Of a stretch of 64,000 nt of DNA, positions 34,560 to 47,665 are shown piece after piece. This stretch comes from Tanypteryx hageni (taxonomy: Eukaryota; Arthropoda; Insecta; Odonata; Petaluridae). The notes under the pieces are model-generated. The model was not told where the DNA came from and searched no databases. It worked only from the letters and a program-made list of their open reading frames with translations. Within the stretch, counting starts at the first letter, position 1; every line of letters begins with the position of its first letter. The stretch lies in contig CM054113.1 in the NCBI GenBank assembly GCA_028673005.1, positions 71,620,500 to 71,684,499 of the forward strand, given 5' to 3'. The position numbers were made by a program, and so were the translations under genes.

Positions 34560-34910
34560 TTCGAATAACGCGCTTTGTGTATTTTCAGTGCTTTTTTATA
34601 AAAAATAGTTATTTTCGGTTCAACCGTTCGTCTATCCGTGTACTAAATAACTCAAAAATGACGTAATTTACAAACACCGAAATTATAAAATAGTTAGTTC
34701 TATATTACATTATATGGTATATATTTTGTTGGATTTAGGGTCAGATGTTGGGAGTATGTAATTGGAAAAAGTACCTTCTGCTACAAATGTAGGCAACCGA
34801 CATTACATCGCATCTGCGAATCTTTACTCTTATGGAAAGACAACAGTCGGTGAAAGGAAGCGTATTATGTAATTTGCTCTGCAATTCTTCCCTCACTTGT
34901 TATTTCTGTT
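34560..34910 (+). repeat. dispersed repeat family, copy C
   Basis: Ends with TTATGTAATTTGCTCTGCAA followed by TTCTTCCCTCACTTGTT at 34868-34906, the same terminus as 20640-20690. Near the start it has CGTTCGTCTATCCGTGTAC, comparable to TTTTGTCTGTCCGTCC of copy B. The middle differs from the other copies, so this is a diverged or deleted family member. Confidence 0.55.
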
Positions 34911-36518
34911 TTCGATTGCAATGGTCAAGGATTGAGAGTGTTATACTCAGAAGTGGATGGATTAAAAATCATGTCGTTATTCTAGATTGAATTACTTTAT
35001 AGTTCTCGATGGAAATGATTATTTGGCGTACTAAAAATTATTTATTATATTTAAAATATATCTTGACACACGGAATTACGAAAGATTCTATAGCTTCTCG
35101 GGCAATCATTGTCATCAGCTTTCAATTGCTACTTACCTCACAATATATTATATAATTTAATTCTCCGAAACCCATGCGAGCGTGCTACAATTTGGGGAAT
35201 CACTTTAGAAACTCTAACTTTGCTCCGTTGGTAAAAAAGTATCCTGCGAATCACAAAGAGCGTTAATATTCCGAAACTTATCAGGCGCCAGTCATCCATT
35301 TTGCGTATTACGACCAATGGGCACCAAAAATTAACAATATCGAATGTATCTCCCGAACAAACTGAAGGAGATTCCGCTTCCCATTCGTTCATATCAAAAC
35401 CTCGTTGAATTTATGACTCGGCCAAAAAACTTACCGCAAAGAAAACATGCTACTGTGGCACCAAAGGGCTATTCTCGAGGCGCAGAGGGTGATGGGAGAT
35501 TAATCTCCTCCTGCAGAGAGAAAGAGGGGAGGCGGGAATAGGAGGTTAGGAGTGGGAGAGAACAATAAATGGAATAGGAACCTGAGACCCTAATGTAAGT
35601 GTAAGTAAGGAGCTACACCTTAATCGCCAATCCGAAGCTAGCGGCGCGTAGTCGAGAAGATGAGGGGTTTTGCGAGTCGAGAACCTTTGTTGTGGGGAGG
35701 GGAGAAGAGGAAATGGGGGAGAGTAACACGAGAGGAGGATGGAGTGGGTGGACTTTAGAGGATAGGAGGAGGGAGAAGGTAATGAATGTGAGGGAGGAAA
35801 AGTGTAGTGTCGGTAGGGGAGTATACGTGGAGGAGCGGGAATAGGGGGTGACTGGTAGAATGAATAGAAGGATGAAATAAGGTAGTAGTAGCAGTAGTCG
35901 GGAAGATTAGTAACAGAATGGCAAAGGTTTTGAGGCATGTGGGAAGGACGTGTGAGAGTGAGGAGTGATAGAGGAGAAGGAAAAAGAAGATTGGACAATA
36001 AGATGTTTCAAAGTGGAGGGGGAAATATATGAAGAGGTGGAGAAGAGTTGATGTTAAAGAATGGAAAAAAGAGGAAGAATTACAGAGATGGAAGGAGAGG
36101 AAGAGAGGACGCGAGGAAAGAAAGGAGAGGGGAGGCTGGCGATGGTTGTAGGTTTTTGAGTTTTTTGACCTCATCGCAGGACGATGAGACGGAGCGCTTT
36201 GTATATATTTCCCTTTATTGCGATAAATCCTTCGTAGAATTTTGTTTGTCGCTTTCTTTCCTGACTCGGAGGTAAGAGATGTCCCAGGTTCATAGCCATC
36301 CCGAATAGATATAATATTTTTGGCGTGTAATTTTTTGGTAGGACAATTTCTCAGTCCAACCTTAACCGCTGTGATAGGTTAAGTGGCTTCGATTTACAGA
36401 GAAGAATAACTTATGCTTAAGTATTCAATATCACGTAAGTGGAACTTCCCTCGTAAGCTGCAACATTTACAGTTATTCTCCATGTTATCATTTCATCAAT
36501 GTGACATGATTTTTTACT
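34911..36518. other. AT-rich DNA plus purine-rich island; no gene
   Basis: 35440-36180 is strongly purine-rich (GGAGG, GAGAGG). All long minus-strand frames there are Ser/Pro/Leu-rich translations of that composition. No gene is called. Confidence 0.35.
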
Positions 36519-36615
36519 TTCTCATGTACGTAGTATATAGAAAAGTATTGTAATCGTAAAAAATTAAATGCAAGTTTTAGGTGTCTCCGAGTTCAAAATA
36601 GTAGTTTTCGCCCTA
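36513..36615 (+). repeat. dispersed family D, copy 1
   Basis: Starts TTTTACTTTCTCATGTACG, then TAGTATATAGAAAAGTATTG and TAATCG. It reaches TTTTAGGTGTCTCCGAGTTCAA about 60 bp later, and aligns with 63034-63140 and 45290-45400. All three copies share the TTTACTTTCTC start and have the same orientation. Confidence 0.65.
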
Positions 36616-38929
36616 CCGACTATCTATGCGCGGCTCTAGAACCTAAACGGTTTAACTAAATCGAATTGTATTTCGAATTTAGACATACTATTATCCAGAA
36701 TAGAAACTATAAAAGATAAGCGCAACAATGAAGGGTTGTTGATATTCACAAAACGTCGATTTATTCAAAAAGGGCTCTAACGATTTTGTTTAAAAATTGA
36801 GTCATATACAGTAGTACTGCATAAGCCACATTTTTCAAAAATTACTATATAGCGCTCAGCGACATAATATATCGATTTTTACACCTAGTAACCATCCAGC
36901 TCTCCTCATTTCTCCCATCAATATTCGTCCAGCAATAATGCTTCAGCGCCTATGTAATAATACTTGACATTCATACATGCTATAATTATTTATCAAGTGT
37001 GATTCTCACATATATGTTGTTATCAATATATTAATAACATTTACGCGTAGAAGACATTTTCCACGGTTTTGGTGTTTTTGTAGCAGTATGAATTCCTTCC
37101 AGTCAGTAGTGTAGTGAGACAATACGCATACGTATATGAGAAAGTTTACTCAATGTATATTTACTGAGTTTTTTTTTAACGGTCAGGGAAACCCTGAGCG
37201 GAATCAAATTCATACAGAAAATTTTAATTGGTTTCTTGTGTTTATGAAACATTTGATAATAAGTTATTTTTACACTATTGAAATTAAGATCAACTAAATT
37301 TTTTCATTTATTTTCCTGTAAGTTTTGAAATAAATAAGCATAATTTCAAATTAGGAGGGCATGGGTATCATTCTGCCTAAGCTAATGATATCAGGCGTAA
37401 TACTAACAACTATAGAAGAAAGAAAACTTTTAAATTGTATATTTTATATATAATTTCTGTCAACACTAGCACGCCTCAGCATTATAAATATATTACAACG
37501 GACTGAAATTGGAGTGGTATGTGAGCGTTGAAAGCAGTGGGCCCGTGTGCAAATTCGGAAAGTGGACCGCTTACACTTTGAAAAATGTTAATTATTTGCC
37601 ACCCACTCAATAGAAAAAACTTCAAGAAAGCAATCACAATATTTATTGCAATCTTTTGGCGCTTAATAACATTACTTTATGCTTGTGTTTATGGACGATG
37701 AATGCAATAATGACTTGAACGTGAAATTGTGCATCTCCTTTTACCATTTACTTTTCCCAGTCCATCATCCGGGATAAGGTATTTTTATGCTAAAGCGAAA
37801 TTTCAAAATTGCGCCACCTAGTAAAGGCCACGAGTAAGAAACAAACCAGTTCGCTCTACAGATAATTGCTTTTATTCAGAATTTTTTTAACCTTTTATGG
37901 AATAATATTACGCTTCCTTTGAGACTTAGTTAGCACGGAGGAAAGTTGAGAATATGAAAGCATAGAATTTTAGCAACAACCAAAGCTGCCTGTTCTTTAA
38001 TAATTATTAGTATTTACACTAATATTTGCAGAAAGGCTCCACGTATAAAAGAAACTCGCATGCATAAAAATAAAAATGTTATCTCAGACTGAAGGATATG
38101 ACCTCTTCGTATGAGATTCTTACAGTACGCTTCGTTCCATAAAAACACCAGAAAATAATCATTAAAAAGCTAAAACTTATCTCTCGGTACACCCTTTGTT
38201 TGTGCAGAATTGATGATTTCATTAAAGCCGAAATACTTAATGAATCAGTGGAGAAATAAGAAGTGTAGCATCCCACTAAACAAACCATTAAACATACTTT
38301 ACAAAAAACCGCTAATGAGTTACAAACGAAATGGTTTTGTAGTCGCTCCCTAAAAGAACTGACAAATGGATGTGATTTGAACGTTTCTCAAACCGGATTT
38401 CTTCCCTCACGAGTCGCACAGTGCCCTCTTATGCTTCTTATTATATTCGAGCTTTGTACCTACAGTAAGCCTTTGCTATCCGCGGTTTTGACATCTATGG
38501 CTTTGGATAACTGCGCTAAAATTTTGGTAAAATATAAGCAACGGACACGGCACATAAATTGCCCAATCCTTATTTTTTTTAACGCTTTTACATTTTTCTG
38601 AGTTTAATTCACGTTGTTAAGTCACTAATTTAAAACAAACAGCCACTTTACATCATTTAGCGTTTTATTGTTTGCTTCTAAATAACGAACAAATCCAGAT
38701 TATGCAATGTCACTCTTTTCTTTCAAAAACGAAATCTCTTTCTCCTGTTGTAGAAACGAGACGCATATGCTGGTACTCATCTCGTAATATAATTCAGATA
38801 ATTTAAATCATTTTTATAACAATATGCTATCGATTAATGTTTATGGGCTATTACTGTTCTTTTTCAATGAATATACATATGTACTTTTAATAATATGTTT
38901 AGTGAGCCCATATTAGGCTGGTTTTCAAA
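36616..38929. other. no gene seen
   Basis: About 2.3 kb of AT-rich DNA. No domain-bearing frame or structured repeat was recognised. Confidence 0.4.
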
Positions 38930-39235
38930 GGAAACATAGCCTTATGAAATGGTCGTGTCTGTGTATTTGTATGCTCCCCCCACTAACAACTTTTGCATCA
39001 ATGGACCGATTTTCATGAAACCTCGTATGAGGCTCATTCTGTCAGGGCCCACCTCCGAGCTATATTTTATTTGGCAAAGATTGAAGTCCCGGGTTCGATT
39101 TCAAGAACGTTTTTCCCTATTTGTTTTACATAGGAAGTCTCAAATACATCGTGCAGAGATGTTTTCATTAACACTTCACAATATCTAAAATTCTGATATC
39201 GGAGCGAGGTTTGTACTGTTCTAAGGGGAAAAGAA
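38930..39235 (+). repeat. dispersed repeat fragment (Helitron-like 5' flavour)
   Basis: GTCGTGTCTGTGTATTTGTATG followed by ACCGATTTTCATGAAAC resembles the 5' leader of the Helitron-related copies in this window. The distal part, from CTAAAATTCTGATATCGGAG to GTACTGTTCTAAGGGG, is inverted relative to 34056-34110. No coding trace. Confidence 0.5.
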
Positions 39236-39449
39236 TGTAGATATTTATTCTTGTCACCGAATTTTGATAATTGATCGTATTTTCTTGAATTTCTAAACAG
39301 ATCGTATTTGCGTTTAAAATCGCATTTTCTCGGATTATTGCCATGAAGACGATAATTATCGAACTCGGCTTGAGCATGGACGAGTGATCATATAGGTTAT
39401 TTTCTTTTCCACTCGTCTACCTGTAAGAAATGGACAGTAAATCCATACA

Positions 39450-40244
39450 TAGGGTGAGCAGATTCTGAGGAAGTAAAACCGAGACACAACGTGCTCTGGG
39501 TAAGAAAAACCGGGTCATAATCGGGAAAATATAAGATCTTTTGTTGTTTTGTCGCTTACATGCCAAATAGAAAATTCTGCGTAGCTTGGCCATGATTTCT
39601 TGACAAAGTAGCCCATAGTCTTTCCAAATGATAACATTATGTGCACGAAATTATTATAGAATTGTTTAGAAAATTGATGGGAACAAATATTTTAGTCATT
39701 GTTATCATATTTTTCGGGCTATTAAACGCGCCCCAAGTTCTTAGAAAATTTTCCAGAAAAAAGTATTTTGGTTCACCAAAACATTTAGGAAAAGCCACGT
39801 TGTGTATCATTTCTAGCAGTGGTTAAATCCGTATCTGGCAGCATTCAAGAAAATATTATGGCGTGATAACAGTGAAATATAAAGTTTTAGATAAACTTAA
39901 TTCGTGAAAGTAAATAGGGATGATCTACAACATAAATAATTGCTTCGAAACTCGTATAGCTAAATGTGCTCTGCGTGCACTCTGCTGTCGGAGTGCGCTC
40001 CACACCTCGCACCTATAGGCACTCCTAATGGATTGTTCTTATTTAAACATAATTGAAAGATGAGATTTTTAATTCCTAATAAATGGATTGCTTGTGTAAT
40101 AACATAACTGGTGGAATGTGATTTATTTTATATTTATTTAATTAAAAAAAATTAAACGGGACAAATACTAAACCGGACGGGACGCCGGGGCAAAATCTAA
40201 AATCTGGGACTGTCGCGGCTAAACCGGGACGTATGCTCATTCTA
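39450..40244. mobile_element. hAT-type non-autonomous element (795 bp)
   Basis: TCCATACA flanks both sides (39442-39449 and 40245-40252), an 8-bp duplication as in hAT elements. The tips are TAGGGTGAGCA at left and, read inward from the right, TAGAATGAGCATACGTCCCGG. CCGGGAC/GTCCCGG-type words recur inside both ends. The interior is AT-rich with no transposase frame. Confidence 0.75.
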
Positions 40245-40252
40245 TCCATACA

Positions 40253-43200
40253 TATTAGCGTATAAACAGTAACATTTGTTAAATTCGTTTTTAAAAAAAT
40301 ACATGCAAAATATGACAGAAAGATACGTTGACATTTCTTTTAGTATTTTAAACCTGATAATGGTATATTAATTTGTTTTCCAATTTTTCTCTATCATTGA
40401 TAAACTATGAATTACAAATGGTATTTATGGTATGAGAATTCCTTGGAATGTCTAACACATACTGAAACACTTCCTGTCGATATAAGTAATTAATTCGGGA
40501 CGCCAACTTTGGGAAACCAGCCTGCATCAGTCCTGGTTTGGACACTTGTTGCTCTTGCTTTCGGTGTTTGAGGTATTTTCCAGGAACATAATCCCCGCGT
40601 ACAGCGAGAGCATATTTTATTTTTTTTCTTTGCAGTTGGACAGAAAAGGGTGCAGTTGGTGTCTTTTCATTGATGTATCTTCAACTTTGCAATAAATCTT
40701 GCTTTTTGAACGAAATTCTTTCCTTTCAGTACAGCGATGCTCACTGTGAATCTAAAGTTTTTTGTTCTTACTCTAAATTCTGTTTGTAATCTGAGAAGAA
40801 ATGAAGCTATTCCTGCAACATGGAGGGATTTTGGAAAAGTTCATAATGATTAGTGGATATATAATTTGCATCACTTTTTTTATGAATGCAACGCAATTAT
40901 TACTTCAACATATTTTTATTTACTCCCAATCTACCCGTATATTTTGGCGAAGATCCCATTTAAATCACTTAGAAAATTTGGGGATATCACCTCACGACTC
41001 TTTCGTCTCGTATGACCTCTGCGTGAGTAGGAAAAATGTTTAAGAAGGGAATATTTGTCTCTATTTTGTAGGAATGAGATTTTGGAAACTATGCTTGGGG
41101 AAGCAATACCTATATCACATTGTCACACGCGTCGTTTTCCGAAAAAAATTCCAGCCGCTCGATAACTTTCCTATCGCCTTTCATTCATTAGTGGAAGTCC
41201 GTCTCATTTTCTTTGCCATAATTTGGTACTCGTTGGGCCTCCCGTATAAGGTGGGCCCTTTGTGCATTGAACACCGATTGTTACGCCACTAATCGAAAGT
41301 CTTCATGCGCCTGTATCCTAGTGTAATTTTGATTAGGTAGTTAGCCGCACAGTAGTTAAACAACTGATTACATGAGGCTGAATATGTGATTGAACTCGGA
41401 CTGTTGTTTAAGTCAAAGTGATAATTAGAACAACTCTGGGAGTCATGAAACTTTGGTGTAAACCACTTGTCCATTCAAAATCACAAAATAGCTGTCTTCA
41501 GAGGTAATCAATTGATGATCTGAAAAAGAATTTCCTGGCCCAAGGGTTCATTTGCCTTTATAGACTCCTGTCATCAACTCAGCACCCAATTTGCTGTTGC
41601 TTTTATGGTTTGCATTTCTTTTTATCATCTCAACTTATGATAAATTTTTATAATAAATTTTATCCATGATTATTATTTATTTATTATTTAGTTTTTATGC
41701 AAGGAGGGATAATTTCTTTTTGTAATGTATTATTTTAAAGGCAAGCTAAGGCTCTCTGTTAGGAATTTGCATTAATTTTGTGTCCGTAAACACGGCTCCA
41801 AAAAAACCAATCGGTAGAATTACATATCACCTTACTGACACGCCGTTTACAACTACTGTTTTTACCGATTTGTCGTAATGAGCGCGTTCGCCGCGAACAT
41901 TTTATTTCGATCAGAGGAGAGCGATCGTACATTGCCCCTTCAGAAATAAATTAAAATTCAACCTCTCGCATTATCTCGGCAATAATACGAGGTCAAGGGA
42001 ATTAAATCCTCGAGCGTAATGAAAGGGGTGGGTTGATGGAGGGGTAATAGAGATTGAGGGTGGGTGGGTCATCGGTGGGGGAGGAGGAGGTGGGGTGGGG
42101 ACGTAGGAGTCTGGGGAGGGAGCCCAAGCGTAGCCTCCGGGTATCTCGGAGGGCAGACCCTCTCGGCGGAGCCAGAAACTGTAATTACCGAGACCTCTTG
42201 CGCTGCTCCCGGGCCCACAGCGTTCGATTAACTGCCATTCTTCAACTCCCCCTCTTACATTCTCTTCCGAACTCTCCTCTCCACTTTCTCTTCCGCGTTT
42301 TTCTTTTTCTCCCTCTCTTTCTACCTCTGCGCACTCCTTCGGTAGCTTCAACGCGCTCCTATCATCCCGCAACAAAATACCCACAAATTTGATAAAGTAG
42401 GAGCCGGTAATTCTACAGCTCACCCTATATTCGAAATTCAGGAGCCGAGATCTCTCGTGGAGTAAAGCGGCGAAATAGCGAAAGTGAAGGATTTAATGCG
42501 GATACCTTTATGCATTTGGGGTGGAACTTTCTCATTTCTAGTAGTAAATACGAGCGGTTTCACTAATGCTCCTCGCGACTGCCGCAGGAAAGGCTATATT
42601 TATTTTTATGGAGTTCATTTTTTGTTTTAACTTTAGGAGGAATATTTATCGTGGAACAGGGACACATGTTTTCGCACAAATTGACATTGTTTCTCGGAGA
42701 AATGCTGAGGTCGCCTCGTTCGCAACGAAAGGGTGACCGTTTAACAACTCTCGCTTGTCCGGTTTAGCAAACAGATAATTGATCCCTAGTTCCGTGGCAC
42801 TAAATAATTGCCTTATCATCAATTTTCGAATGATTCTCTTCGGGAACGGGCGTTGAAATCACTACGCTAACTGCTTGTGTGGGAGTGTTAATTATACGAC
42901 CTGAACTAAAACGAAATTAAAGACCAAGTTCTCATCAAGTGAGGCTGTTTCAGGAGATATTTTTAAATAGCAGACGATGACTTTAAGCAAAAAAATCACT
43001 GATCTCTGCACGTACATCGATGGAAGCCAAGCGCCTATTCGGGTGCTTCGACAGCGCATCGTCCTCGTTCGCCTTTTTAATGGTTTCTCTTATCTACTCC
43101 ATTCGATGAGATGGTTACAACGTTCTCTCCGTTGAAAGCTGTTCCTTATACTGGAGGTCTTACTTACTTCCCCTGTATTCTACACTGAACTTGATAATAG

Positions 43201-44176
43201 TCCGCTTCACCAACTCTAGATATCTGTCAGTATCAATTTGTGCCTTTTGTCATTGGTAGCAATCATAAAAGATAGCATTTTAAATAATTAAAAGCTGCAT
43301 ATGGGCACTGGCTTAAAGGGACCGTTGAACCGCGGGAGCCTTTAGGGGCGGATCTCTGCGCCTCTCCTGAAACCCGCCGAATAACTATTGAGCACTCATG
43401 AAGAATAAAAATCGCCTCTTGCATGTTATTGCGTTTGTTCGATTTCGGTGACTACTCACTGCGAGTCAATAATGCAAAGCACTGATTTCGAGTAGTGTGA
43501 TTAGTAGAAAATGTCAGACGGCTGGCACGTAGCAGATGCTTTTGTGCTATGGAGCTGTTCGATTTCGTCATTAAGAATATCGGATTATTGGCTTCTTGTG
43601 TTACTTTTTTACATGATGGATAGAGACAAGTTTTGCAGCTTCCCACAAAAAACCAGAAGATGAAAATTTTCATGTGGAAGCTTACATTCCTGTTTGCGAA
43701 TGCTTTTGTGGACCACATCAGAATCTCCGAGCGCTTCGGTGGGTCGGATACACTAAATCCAAACTTACTCAAAAATTTGTGTTATTATAAAAGTGAAAAT
43801 CAAGTAAAAAACATTTTTTTAGTGTAAAGCTTTACCGTGCATGTTTTGTTTCCATAATTTAAATTTAGAATATCACATTTCCTGTATTTAATCTCCCTAT
43901 TTGCTTTTTCATCCAAGTTTTTTGGGCAGTTATTTGCCCACTCCTGCCCTGGGTTAAACTTCATCAGTTTAAGTCGAACAACAGTATATAATTTCTGTGT
44001 AGCAAAATTGCGCGAACGAGATTTATATTTCGTGGAGGCTTTGGAGATTCCGTCTCCATCGAAACTAAATATATTTATTTATTCTAGTTCTGCGTCAGTT
44101 TATTCTAATATTCCTTCGCATATGCGTTGGTCCTTTACGCACAACAATTAATCTTGTATGTAGGCTGATCGACTAT
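40253..44176. other. no gene seen; GC-rich island at 41990-42480
   Basis: The island has GGTGGG/GGAGG runs, CpGs and GTAATTACC-type words. Its two overlapping open frames (41971-42423 minus and 42054-42392 plus) are compositional. The rest is AT-rich. The minus-strand frame 43452-43772 has no recognised domain. A GC-rich word patch at 43310-43380 is unexplained. Confidence 0.35.
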
Positions 44177-44420
44177 CCTTATATAATAATTCTCAAGTGT
44201 CCGTCTGTCTGTCTGTCCCGGTATTTTTGGACATTTCCCAATGGAATTAAGAGCTGAAAATTTTACAGTCGTTAAACCCGCATGAGCTGGTCTCTAGAAA
44301 AATTTAACATCCCGGAAAAAGTTCCGGATTCGACCCCGAGAGACTATTATATTTTCCCATAAGTTTCCAGGGGATTTTCGATTTTTCAAGGTGCAAGGTT
44401 TATTTCCTTCATTCATTAAA
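44177..44420 (+). mobile_element. Helitron-like 5' end fragment
   Basis: Starts TCCTTATATAATAATTCTCA, then GTGTCC and repeated GTCTGTCTGTC, followed by GAATTAAGAGCTGAAAATTT and CGGATTCGACCCCGAGAGAC. Terminal TC, a TATAATAAT run and a GTCTGTC run match the 5' ends of the minus-strand Helitron copies at 53285, 57412 and 58115. No 3' hairpin end was found for this copy. Confidence 0.45.
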
Positions 44421-45289
44421 ATATGTAAATATGGACCGAATTTCTTCGTTTTTGTTTTATTCGACGGTTAAAACTGTAATATATCTTATTCTTGCAATGT
44501 TTAGATGTTACACGGAGGAATTTTATCAGAAACACGCATTTCTTTTCGAAATTTTATCGCTTTTTTGCACTCTTTCCGGGTGTTGCCAAGGCGACTCGCA
44601 TTGTTGCCTCCGATTGAATTAGCGTCTATTAAGCATTCAAATAGACGAAAGAATTGTGTTATTCGCTTCGCGCAATGTCCAACTTAATAGATTTAAACGT
44701 TAATAATTGAAGAATATTATTATTCAGTAAACATACGAAGAGGAAGAATAACGGAGCCAAAGAGTGGCAAATCAAGTCGTATATTGATGCCAGAATGTAA
44801 TAAATTTCATGCGCTTCATTTTCTGGTAGAAATCAAATGGCTGGCAGGAATTTATTAATTAATCAAACAATTACATTTACTATGTATATATATAAGTTTT
44901 TACTCACACACTTCAGAAGTTATATTTTAATCACACTACAAAGTCCCGTTGATGTTCAACGGGAAATTCCGCTCGTTCTTTACTATTTCACCGAATATAA
45001 TTTTCAAGCTAGACAAGTCAAGCAAAGGAATTCCTTAATTTTGATAAAACAAAATTTCTTTCCTTATACGCGATATTCATATTGAATCCTCTGGTTACTC
45101 TAGTATTGACCGTAGATTTTGAATTTAGAAATTATTTGCCTCGTGGTTGAACTCTGAAATCTAATATTTACTGTCTTCTTTTAACTAGTCCTACGCTTCG
45201 GGATGCGCTGGCAAAATTAGGAATCCCATGACTTCGAGTTTTCAAAGTCTTGGTCGCATGAATTTATGTTTTTGCCGATGCACTCGAAT
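44421..45289. other. no gene seen
   Basis: AT-rich. A 7-bp hairpin, CCCGTTGATGTTCAACGGG, at about 44945-44963 is the only structure noticed. Confidence 0.4.
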
Positions 45290-45400
45290 TTTTACTTTCT
45301 CCGTAGTATAAAGTAGTTTTCATTTAAAAAACCTAATTCGAGATTTAAACGGAGACACACGTTTTGAGATCCCCTAAACACGTTTTTGCTTTTTGTCGAT
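45290..45400 (+). repeat. dispersed family D, copy 2
   Basis: TTTTACTTTCTCCGTAGTAT, then ATTCGAGATTTAAACGGAGAC and GTTTTGAGATCCCC follow the order seen in 63034-63140. Same orientation as the other two copies. Confidence 0.6.
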
Positions 45401-46483
45401 TACGTCGATCTGTGGATGATTGTAATTTTGTAGGCGCTCTTGCTAAAAATATACTAATAAATTTAGCACAAAACTGTATATTTAAGATTTTTATTAAAAA
45501 CTCAAGAACTGATTATACATTGACTAAAATTTGTAGATCGGAAGTGGATGTTCACTCTTGCAGTTTCTCCGTTTTTACCATATATCTCCTATAGGGCTTC
45601 AGTAATATAAATAGTTTTCACTTTTAAAGTCGTAGACAAAGTAATGTTCTATAATATTTGTTTGAAATCTTTTTTTATTGAACGCATTTTTTCAGAGATA
45701 TTTCTATTATCCTTCTGAATTTGTTCAGTACATTGAATGGCGCTAGGTGACAGCCTTGTTTCCGTTGCTTTAATAAAATTTTCGAATTGTTGATAGCGAC
45801 ACCGCCGCTGCCAACTGTAATTTCAATCTCGATCGAAATTATCCCAATACAATATGTCAAGGATGCGTTCCTTAAAAGGGCGAATTAAATCTAAGCAGTT
45901 TTTCCCCATTAGAATCTGTTTTAAAAGTTGTGAAAATCACTCCTTAACCGTACAAAATTTATAATTCGGCCACGCGGGCGAAAATTCCCCATCCGAGTAA
46001 ACATTAGGTAATGTCCTCATAGAACTTAGAAAATTCAGCAATTTTAATCTCCATATCTTACTTCATTAAACGAATATCAGCGAATAATTGATCATTTGTT
46101 TATTTTCGTTACCATAGTTATATTTATCGTATCCAAGGTATTGTTTAAACTTCAAAACAGCGACGAAATTTCTTGAATATGTGGACTGATGCGATGAAAA
46201 TCCCAGTAAATTACACGAAATCGGCAACAATGCAAATCGCTTTGACGACGAATGATTTTCACGAAAATATGTCAAATTTCTTTCCTTAAAAATTAATTTG
46301 TGGACCGGTTCGACGGGTATTCGAAAATTTACTGCAGGAAAATGAAATTTCGTTCTATCAAGTGTTCTTTATTTCATGTGTCGAATTCCTAGGAAAATTC
46401 TAAGTAACTTTAAAATTCAGTTGATAAATATGATACTCAATCACCTCTTTCGCAGGATACGACAACCTGGCTTATATTATTTA
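45401..46483. other. no feature seen
   Basis: AT-rich DNA with no recognised features. Confidence 0.4.
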
Positions 46484-47665
46484 CTAGCTGGAGTTACCCG
46501 TATTCGCTCGGGAAAGAATTTTCTTTTAAGTAGCAAATGATTTTTATTTTTCGGGGCCCCTCGTTGTCGGTGCCCCCAAATTTCTCAAATGTGTTATTCG
46601 GAGAAGAGGTTCACACGGAATTTTAACTACCACCTAAATAAACCATTAACATATTTTAGTCAGGCTTGTGCTCGTGGGTGTATCTCAATGGCGAATCCAT
46701 CATATAATCAAGGCAGACTGATTTTCCAAGAATATTTGGCGTAATCGAGCAGTTTTATTAAAATAGAAATTACTTCGAGTGCACCATAAGTCCTGAATTT
46801 TCGTTCCCCGTTCCTTAATTACGCAAGCGATGTTTACATTAACATTTAATATTTTATCTATGATATTGTAAAGTTTTACCATTAATATATTTACGCATTA
46901 ATGTCTTGCTTAATATCTACATGGATAGATGCACCGAAGCCTTTAAAGCAACAATAAAATCATGTGGATTACGTCAATACTAATAGCCAAAACGTAAACA
47001 ATAAACTACATCTTGGTTACCGAACAAATGTAAGTAGATGTATCGATTTATGTTGCGATAAATCTTTCAATGTTAATGGTAAAAGATAACAGTGTTATAA
47101 TATTCCTTAAAAATCTTTTGACTCACTTTTAAAGTATTCATAGACTATATTTAATCCATTTGTACCCTTTATCTTGGATTCGGCTATTCTTCTTCTACGG
47201 CGCGCCTTGCATCAATCTTTACGTGGCTATCTTCCTTTGAAGAGGACAACAATTAAGAAATTTGTTGCCGCCTGAAAAATGTTAATAAATTTTGCGCTTA
47301 AAGGATAATTTCGAGCGATGGAACATGTAATACGACTAAACATGAACAGAATTAAAATATTCAGTCTTTTGTGCATAAAATAAGCTATTTCCCGTGATCG
47401 TAAGTTAATATTTAGGTATATTTATATCCACATCAGTGAAGGGCTGAATGGCATTTTGGGGTTTCTCCACACCATTTCCCATGCATTCTTATCGAAATCG
47501 TATTTTGTTGACCCCATGGGGTATAAGAGACCACACGGTCTGCAAACCTTCCTTTTGTCCATAGGATGGCCCATGAAATTTTTTAATTCGATAGCTTCAA
47601 CCGTGTAAAAACGTATAAGGGACATAAATACATACATATAGACACATTCATTTTTATATATTAGA
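46484..47665 (-). mobile_element. Helitron 1 (minus strand, about 1.2 kb)
   Basis: On the minus strand it begins TCTAATATATAAAAATGAAT at 47665. It ends at 46484 with a CCCG...CGGG hairpin (46497-46512), about ten bases, and CTAG followed by T. Terminal TC, a short GC hairpin about 10 bases before CTRR, and a following T are the defining Helitron ends. The interior keeps only weak coding hints (an Arg-rich minus-strand stretch near 47180-47240), so the element is non-autonomous. Confidence 0.7.
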
